Assembly: GCA_023078685.1 (NCBI GenBank)
Contig: JALGAS010000007.1
Location: 1,736,001 to 1,800,000, forward strand
DNA length: 64,000 nt
Source of the DNA: Neopestalotiopsis rosae
Lineage: Eukaryota; Ascomycota; Sordariomycetes; Amphisphaeriales; Sporocadaceae
Direction: 5' to 3'
This document shows, one piece after another, positions 57,119-64,000 of the stretch (position 1 is the first letter of the stretch; the number at the start of each line of letters is the position of its first letter). A program made the translations under genes and the position numbers. The notes beneath the pieces were generated by a model. That model saw only the letters and a program-made list of their open reading frames with translations. It ran no database searches and had not been told where the DNA came from.

Positions 57119-58933
57119 ATGCCGGATGCTGAAGCGTCCCAAGGCGGAAAGCCTGCATTACATGGCAACCCATTTAAGAGACGCTCTAACTCCGAGCGCT
57201 CGGCTTATCAAGACCATGATGAGAATGGCGGTGATGTCCCGAGCGAGCAGAGACCTCTCCTCGGACCCCGAAAATCGTCACATCTGAGTAACGACAACAG
57301 CTCAGTAAGAAGCGACGGCGATGTTGACGAAGAAATGCTGCGACAAAAGCAATCAGAGCCGCCGGTCTCATGGAGGTCAATACCGAACAAGGGCCAATTG
57401 GCCATGATTGTGTTTGCGCGATTGGCTGAGCCGCTGGCCGCCAGGTCACTGACATCGTATTTGTTCTACCAGTTGCGATGGTTCGATCCGCAATTGCCCG
57501 ACTCTGATATTGCAAGCCGCGCTGGACTTCTCACAGCGGCGTTCTCTGCAGCACAGTGCGTTACTGCCATGTTATGGGGCCACGCAGCCGACAGTCCACT
57601 ATTTGGAAGGAAGAGAGTATTGCTCATCGGGCTACTAGGAACGTGTATCTCTGCGCTTGGCATGGGATTTGCGAGGTCGTATGCGACAGCAGTCTTCTTT
57701 CGCTGTGTGCAAGGTGCTCTGAATGGCAATATTGGCGTGCTCAGGACCATGGTCTCGGAGATTATTGTTGACAAGAGATATCAGTCGCGCGCGTTTCTCT
57801 TGTTGCCCATGTGCTTCAATGTCGGTGTCATTATTGGGCCCTTGATCGGTGGGTTTCTAGCAGATCCTATTGCGTCCCTACCGGATGTCTTTGGTCCAGG
57901 GTCTTTTCTGGGTGGGAAAGACGGAGTGGCTTGGATGCGACAGTATCCATACGCCCTACCGAATCTCGTGTGCGCCACTCTCCTGATCATAGCAACGATT
58001 GGTGTGATACTAGGTTTGGACGAGACACATCCGATGCTGCGACACAATGCAGATCCTGGCCGCAGACTCGGTGGCTTGATATACCGTACCTTGTTCGGCA
58101 GGCGCAGCTCGAAAGACACAAGTGATCACCAGTATGAACCTCTTGCGACAAACAACGACCAGAATCGACCCGAGAGTGAGGCGCTCGTTATTGCATCCGT
58201 GGATGAAGAGGACGAGGACGTGGAGCAAGCGCCACCAGCACGGCCGAAGCCAGTTGTGGAAGAGAAGGCTCCTCTCCGCCGGCTGTGGTCACGAAACGTG
58301 ATCCTCACGCTTCTTCAGCACCATGTTCAAACACTTCACGTGTCCTCTTTCAATACACTTCTCTTCACAATGCTTCCGACCTCGCGATCGTCCAACGAAA
58401 ACGCGCGCTACCCATTCCGATTCACGGGTGGCCTGGGTATGTCATCACGGGATCTAGGATTCGCCAATACCATCATTGGCTGTGTGGGAATTCCTCTGCA
58501 GATCCTACTCTTTCCTTACCTGAGCGGGAGGCTGGGAATCAAGAGATCATATCGTCTGTTTCTGCCCTTTAGCGCTCTTGCCTATTTTGCTCTGCCGTAC
58601 CTGGTTCTCCTCCCTGACCAGGCTTCGATCCTTTGGCCGTTTCTGTCGCTGGACTTGATTTTCCATGTGTTCTCTCGAGTCTTTGTCGGCCCCGCTACGA
58701 TCATGCTGGTCAACGACTGCGCTCCGCATCCAACTCTTCTGGGCACGGTTCACGGCGTGGCTCAGAGCGCGAGTAGCCTGGCGCGGGTGCTAGGTCCGAC
58801 GCTTGCGGGTTCGTTGCTCGGATGGGGATTGCAGAACAATTGCGTGGGTCTCCCGTTCTGGGTCATCACGATTCTGGCGGCCCTCAACTGGGGAATGATC
58901 TTGTGGGTTCGTGATGTGCAGATACCGAAATAG
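57119..58933 (+). CDS. MFS transporter, DHA1-type (YCR023C/ZIF-like)
   Basis: Single exon, 604 residues. A hydrophilic N-terminal tail of about 95 residues precedes twelve helices. Motif A appears as GHAADSPLFGRKR, and the helix 4-5 region as RCVQGALNGNIGVLRTMVSEI. The central loop (about residues 310-385) is acidic and low in complexity (VDEEDEDVEQAPPARPKP). The C-terminal half has SGRLGIKRSYR and SASSLARVLGPTLAGSLLGWG. It resembles the fungal group with yeast YCR023C and plant zinc-induced facilitators; the substrate cannot be read from sequence. Confidence 0.93.
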   Translation: MPDAEASQGGKPALHGNPFKRRSNSERSAYQDHDENGGDVPSEQRPLLGPRKSSHLSNDNSSVRSDGDVDEEMLRQKQSEPPVSWRSIPNKGQLAMIVFARLAEPLAARSLTSYLFYQLRWFDPQLPDSDIASRAGLLTAAFSAAQCVTAMLWGHAADSPLFGRKRVLLIGLLGTCISALGMGFARSYATAVFFRCVQGALNGNIGVLRTMVSEIIVDKRYQSRAFLLLPMCFNVGVIIGPLIGGFLADPIASLPDVFGPGSFLGGKDGVAWMRQYPYALPNLVCATLLIIATIGVILGLDETHPMLRHNADPGRRLGGLIYRTLFGRRSSKDTSDHQYEPLATNNDQNRPESEALVIASVDEEDEDVEQAPPARPKPVVEEKAPLRRLWSRNVILTLLQHHVQTLHVSSFNTLLFTMLPTSRSSNENARYPFRFTGGLGMSSRDLGFANTIIGCVGIPLQILLFPYLSGRLGIKRSYRLFLPFSALAYFALPYLVLLPDQASILWPFLSLDLIFHVFSRVFVGPATIMLVNDCAPHPTLLGTVHGVAQSASSLARVLGPTLAGSLLGWGLQNNCVGLPFWVITILAALNWGMILWVRDVQIPK

Positions 58934-60416
58934 TGGAGAGATAAAGAGAGCGAGAGTTGAATATTGGCGTTGTTAGAAAGTTACTCCTTCGTTTTCCCAT
59001 CGTTCAGGTAGAAAGTGGTCAGATATTGGCAGGTTGAGACGCGGAGTATGGACCGAGGGTTACTGCAATCCACCAGATCTAGGGAATAAAAAGGTAACCT
59101 AGACGCTAAGGCGTTCAAGCACCTTCTCCTAGCGCTTGCGCCGGGCTAGAGCCGCATTCTGATAGCCACTAGAAAATCACACCGCACACGAGCTTATTCT
59201 CTTTTCAGACGAGCCTCGAAAGACGAATGGGCAGCCGGTTCTCATTATGCCAGACCAACAATTACTATTTGTCTTAGCCTCCTCAGCATCTGGCGCAGGG
59301 ACTTTTTTGATTGTGCAACTCTGTCATCCAATTAACTTTTGGCAGGGTTCCCATCTTGTTTCTGTCAAGTCAGGCCCCACATGGGATTTCAAGTTGAAAC
59401 TCTCATTGGATTGCCGTGTCTTTTGGTGAAGGTATAGGATTCATCACGTTTTTGGCTGTCTTGGTCTCTTTTTACAGATGACTGCAGCTTGGGACCGCAT
59501 TTTGGGTTCTCTGCGCGACGTTCAATCCGGATATCCAGCTAAGGCACCAGTCATGAAAAATTTTACATGCACAGCAGACTTGCTAGGTACTTGTCCGATA
59601 ACGCCGGAATCGCATTAGGAGGGAGGCAGGTGATGATCTGGAAAATGCATAGCCTAGCTGACCTGGATAGACGCATAGCACGAGCGCAGTGGCAGGCCAG
59701 GGGGCGCTCCAGCTTCCAAGTTCCCACTAACAAGTTTTATGGTGTCTTCTCCAAATTACCACGGATTTCCAGCGGCCGGATTCAGGAACCACCTCGCTCC
59801 CCACCAGTGCTACCACCTAGAAGGATAGCCCTTGAGGCCTAGAACTGTCGCTATCGGTTCAGAAGTCTTAGCGCTCTTCTTACGTCACGCGTTGCTCATT
59901 TCGCTTTTTCATGTTCCACGGATAATGCGAATCGGTGAGCGCTCGTGGGAACTTTCTCTTACAACGAGGTCTGGGAGTCTACGACAGAAGGGCCCCTCGT
60001 GCAGCCACCGGTTGCCTGGCTACCTGCATGTGTTCGCCAAACTTGCAACTTTCCGTATGATTCATCCGTTATCGGGAATCTTCCGTGGGACGATGGAGTC
60101 GTGTTGTTTTTTTTTTGTTTTTTTCTTCCTCTTCCTCTTCCTGCCTCTCGGGTTTCCTACCACCAATAGACATGTCCTTATTATTTTTCCTAGAATAAAG
60201 CAGACTCGGCTGCCCGCTTTTTTCCTTCCTTCTCTTCATGTTTTCGTTCCGTCCTTGAGCAGCTTCTTGGTTAGCATCCGATTGCAACATCTGGGTTTCG
60301 CATCGCGTCAACGCTAAGTTCCCGCAACTCGCCCAATCGCGACTCTTCTTTTCCTCCCTTTACGGTTCCCTTCCCCTGTCGCCCAATCATAGAGCTGCTC
60401 TTTTCAACAAGAGTCA
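58934..60416. other. intergenic, no supported gene; pyrimidine-rich upstream tract
   Basis: From about 60105 to 60160 a T run and TTCCTC repeats form a long pyrimidine tract ahead of the next gene. No coding frame is supported. Confidence 0.45.
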
Positions 60417-62307
60417 ATGTCTCTCGCTCAGCATGTTACCGCAACTGAGGGCGTCGACCGAGAAAACCCATTCCTAGATGATGACGATTGTGATATCCGG
60501 AGCGAGCCGCGCTGGCGTCGCCTGAGCTTTGATGCTTTTGCGCCCATTGACCCGGTGGCTTGTGCTGATGTCGTGGATCCTGTCCCGCACATTGCTGCGT
60601 ACAAGATCTCTCCAGCTAGGCGTATAGGTAAGTCGCATTAATATTATTTTCTTGCGCCCAAAAATATCCGTAAATTGACTTAACTAACTTGAAATAAATA
60701 GTCCAGGTTGCTTTCGCCGTTGTAATTTGCTGCCTTGCCTCCGGTATTGTCTTTGGCTATGCCTCTCTGAAGCCAGTTCTTATAGCAGAAGGCGTCTATA
60801 GAGAATTGTGCTCCTCGGCCAATGCGACCGAAGATGGTCAAGACCCTTTTGAGGTTCCTTGCACGGAGCAGGATCTCCGACTCAACCTCTTCTTCGTCGC
60901 CGCCTCCATCACTGCAAACGTTTCGTCCTTGTTTGCCGGTGCATCCTTGGATCGATTCGGGCGGCGGGTCTGCTACATTGCTTCGTCCCTATTCATCGTG
61001 ATCGGTTGTTTGCTGATGGGCTATGCATTCGCAATCCCCGAGTTTGATGGCTATCTAGTTGGCAACATCTTTCTGGCCTTGGGTGGAACGTTCCTCTTTG
61101 TGCCCAGTTTCCAGCTCGCAAACGCGTTTCCCAAACACAGCGGACTCGTTGTGGCGGTCATTACCGGCGCTTTTGACGCTTCTGCTGCCGTCTTTCTATT
61201 CTACCGGTGGGCCTGGGAAGCCACTAGCCATCGCTTCGAGCCGTCACAATTCTTCTTCGCCTACATTGGAGTGGCTGTGATCATGCTCATTGGAGAGTTT
61301 GCCTTGATGCCCAAGGGCGAATATCACACCACACCAGAGCTGGAGCACAAGATTGAGAAAGCGCAAGACTTGACGCGGGACATGCATGATTCGGACCAAG
61401 ACTTGAGCGACAATGAGCTGGAGCGAGTTCGAAGCTACCGTGCCGATAACCGCCAAGCCAAATTGGATCTTCTCGAGGAGCTTGTGGGAGACGCTGACCT
61501 GAGAGAAGAGAGAGCGCATATTGAGGAGGAAAGACACGTGGTCAGCGGTGTCTGGGGCGTCCTGCACGGCCTCCCTGCGCACAAGCAAATGCTTACCCCT
61601 TGGTTCATTCTCATCCTCCTTCTAACGGTATTGCAGATGCTCAGGATGAACTACTTCATCGCCACCATCCGTGCCCAATACCGCTATATGCTGGACTCGG
61701 AAGAGCTAGCAGTGGCAATCAATGACTTTTTCGACATTGCCTTGCCCGTTGGCGGTATTGCCGCCACGCCCTTCATTGGCATGCTACTCAATAACATGAG
61801 TGTTGCGACTGTCCTTGCTGTCCTTACCGGCTACATTGCATTGATCGGAGTCCTGAACTGCCTACCGTTTGTTTGGGCTGGGTATGCGACTGTGATAAGT
61901 TTCGTCCTGTTCCGCCCACTCTACTACTCGGCCGTATCGTAAGTATATCTTCATATCTCCGCACACTCTTGTCACAGTCATGCTAATAGTTACATAGTGA
62001 CTATGCCACCAAGGTGTTTGGCTTTGCCACCTTCGGCCGTGTATACGGTATGATTACCTGCCTTAGTGGGCTGGTAAACTTTAGTCAGTCGGGACTTGAT
62101 GCCCTCACGCATGGTCCTCTGAATGGTGATCCTACCCCTATCAATGCCGTCATGGCTGTCCTGGGCACACTTATAGGTATAATCCTCACCAGCTATGTCT
62201 ACATCAAGGGCAGAGATTTCGAAGTTGAACTTCACCACGATACTGCTCCCCAGGAGCGTATGCCGCTGATTCGCGAGAACTCTGCCGAGTACGGCACTCA
62301 CCTTTGA
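60417..62307 (+). CDS. MFS transporter, FMP42/SLC43-like
   Basis: Three exons, 60417-60627, 60702-61938 and 61998-62307, join in phase to 585 residues. A 70-residue acidic N-terminus leads to helix 1 (VAFAVVICCLASGIVFGYASLKPVL). Motif A is present as ASLDRFGRRVC. The central loop is highly charged (about residues 245-305, DLREERAHIEEERH). The C-terminal half has GGIAATPFIGMLL and a tail with ERMPLIREN, resembling a dileucine-type sorting signal. The layout matches the fungal FMP42 group, probably vacuolar membrane; the substrate is unknown. Confidence 0.92.
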
Positions 62308-63328
62308 GCGTTTGCATTTTCCCATCATGATGTGGAATCCTTGTTTGTACCTTGTTTTATCATGTTCACATCAGCCGGCGTCTTGGAGCGAATGTTTTCA
62401 CTACTTGGTATGCTATCATGTCGTCGAATGACACTTATGACACGAACTTTGTTATGAAGGGATTCATTGTCGGGTCAGGAAACCATAGCCATGGAGTTGC
62501 GGGCGTGCGATAGTCTGTTTAGTCTGTAATTATACAAAAATATTGCTTTTACCAAATCGACGTTCCGTCTGAGTGTATCTCCCCGTGGAATCTATTCGAC
62601 GATCAGTCACATCATAACTCAAAGTGGTCACTTGTAATGTATCTGAGTAATTTTTGTAGATACCTAGTATTCAGTTTGTCCTTCCACATGCCATTATCGG
62701 TGAGCATCCGGTCTTCCCTAATCAACGGCAAGTCGCGCTTTCGCTACGGCGTCGTGGATGATGCGCCTATTCACGACTAGGGGCAATATGATACGTCAGC
62801 AATACCGATTTTAGCAGACCTCGAAACACTGAAAACGTCCCCGCTTCGGCACTGCAGTCCACTGAGCGTAAGGAGACGCCATCCGGGGACAGCATGCTCG
62901 CAACTAAGCACAAGGGATAAGGCTGAGGCTGCAGCATCTTATATGGAGGAATCATACGGGCTTCAAATGTGACATGTCGACTTGTCGCCACTGCTGTTAA
63001 TACTCTCGCTTGACAGGCAGGACTTTGCGCTCTTGAGTAACACAACCATAGCAGAATAATTTCTGCTTTTGTTTCTGTGCCCCTCCCAGACTTGATCTTG
63101 GTGCAACAATTACAGGAAACGAGTTTTTGACTGTGTACGGATAGATCGCGAAAGAAAGTATAAGTTGACATATCATACGGAAACCTATTCAGCTATAATT
63201 CAGGATTAAGGAGTGTAGGAGAATCAGAGGGGTTGTAGGCAATCTGGCAACACAACCCCGCGTTGCAAAGGGAGCCACCACCATCTTGCCGCTGTGACAA
63301 AAGCTCACATGCTATACTCCCTTCATTA
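62308..63328. other. intergenic between convergent genes
   Basis: No coding frame is supported; the 134-codon minus frame at 62767-63171 shows no domain. Confidence 0.45.
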
Positions 63329-64000
63329 TTAAAGGGATATCAGGACCGCTTCACTGGCATAAACGCCGACAGTCAATCCCTTAACAGCCTCAGTCACAGC
63401 CGTGCCGTTCAGCACGCCCTCAGTGTCCACGCCTTGTCCTCCCCAGGTGATGCCCCAATTCTGGTCGACAAAGGGCGCCGTCAGTCGAGTGACCTGAGCA
63501 TCTTCCAAATCCGCTCGGCTGCTTGATGGCAACCTCTGCGCGCTCTTCGTCGCCGCTTGAAAACGGGGCGAGATTGATCGCGATAATGCTTTCGAGGTCA
63601 CCGTCGGCGTAGATGGCATATGCTACGAGAAATTCCTCCTCGTGTATCAGCTCGACCTGCTTGCCGCCTCCGGACAGCGCCGTTGCCGTCACTAGCCAAG
63701 AGAAGTATGCTCCCTTGACACCGGCAGGAATGGAGTTGATTTGTACCGGGTTCCAAGCAGAATGCTTCCAGCCGGTATCTTGGTGGAAGAAGAGACGATT
63801 GATCTGGCTGGTGGCGGAGTACAGGACATAGTTGATGCTCCAGAGAGCTGCGCCATACCTGTCAGAGACCCCGGATAACCCATGACCCTTTGTTACATGA
63901 TGATGTTAGTCATTGTAGATAGGGAGCAACGAGAATACCGGAAGCGTACCGAGAAGGAATTGGTCTCGCCGATATAATATGGTATGTCAACCGATTCCAC
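63329..64000 (-). pseudogene. GH79 glycoside hydrolase, C-terminal part, frameshifted and cut by the window edge
   Basis: The gene enters from beyond 64000. Exon 64000-63950 reads VDIPYYIGETNSFS; after a GTACGC..AAAG intron, exon 63887-63329 reads GHGLSGVSDRYGAALWSINY, then LFFHQDTGWKHSAWNP and the C-terminal beta domain (FLVAYAIYADGDLESIIAIN). Near 63510-63528 the reading frame must shift by one base: AEVAIKQP is in one frame and DLEDAQVTRLTAPFVDQNWG, ending YASEAVLISL, in the next. No intron can explain it. GH79 enzymes cleave beta-glucuronides. The shift would truncate about 60 residues of the final domain, or is a sequencing error. Confidence 0.75.

Overview
The window is nuclear DNA of a filamentous ascomycete, most likely a Sordariomycete (Hypocreales is my best guess; the species cannot be fixed from the sequence alone). 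The grounds are many short GT-AG introns of about 45-120 bases, CT-rich leaders, and fungus-restricted families: CFEM, UstYa/DUF3328, HET, fungal rhodopsin-like membrane proteins, DUF1996 and GH79. Gene density is low: 24 well-supported genes plus 2 uncertain loci and a gene relic, separated by intergenic stretches of up to 4 kb in which I see no coding signal. Exon coordinates were placed by hand and checked only for phase consistency.

Layout. 1-12 kb: dynactin p25, a CFEM GPI-anchored protein, a THEM6-like hot-dog protein and an S33 proline iminopeptidase-like hydrolase. 13-15 kb: a UstYa-type (DUF3328) oxidase gene facing a tiny secreted, dibasic-processed peptide gene; this convergent pair is the best candidate for an undescribed ribosomal peptide (RiPP) locus. 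15.6-23 kb: a rhodopsin-like membrane protein, a DUF7702-like membrane protein, an unrecognised 350-residue protein and a DUF1996 secreted protein. 24-33 kb: housekeeping and metabolic genes (gamma-glutamyltranspeptidase, mitochondrial Grx5, phosphopantothenoylcysteine decarboxylase, a MARVEL-like four-helix protein, a SIRT5-class sirtuin). 34-40 kb: a secreted tyrosinase resembling UstQ and a second rhodopsin-like protein.

41-51 kb looks like a self/non-self or defence-type island. It holds a P-loop GTPase fused to a glycine/alanine-rich hydrophobic segment and a Cys-rich zinc-binding tail, a multi-pass membrane protein broken by an in-frame TGA, a HET-domain protein, a two-helix N-glycosylated membrane protein, and a decayed copy of the 3' end of the rhodopsin-like gene from 40 kb. 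52-64 kb: a secreted protein of unknown family, a CorA-type Mg2+ transporter, two MFS transporters, and the 3' part of a GH79 glycosidase that carries a frameshift and runs off the window edge.

Most genes look like independent single units. The functional links I would pursue are the UstYa/small-peptide pair (with the tyrosinase, GGT and proline iminopeptidase as possible but distant partners) and the HET/GTPase island.
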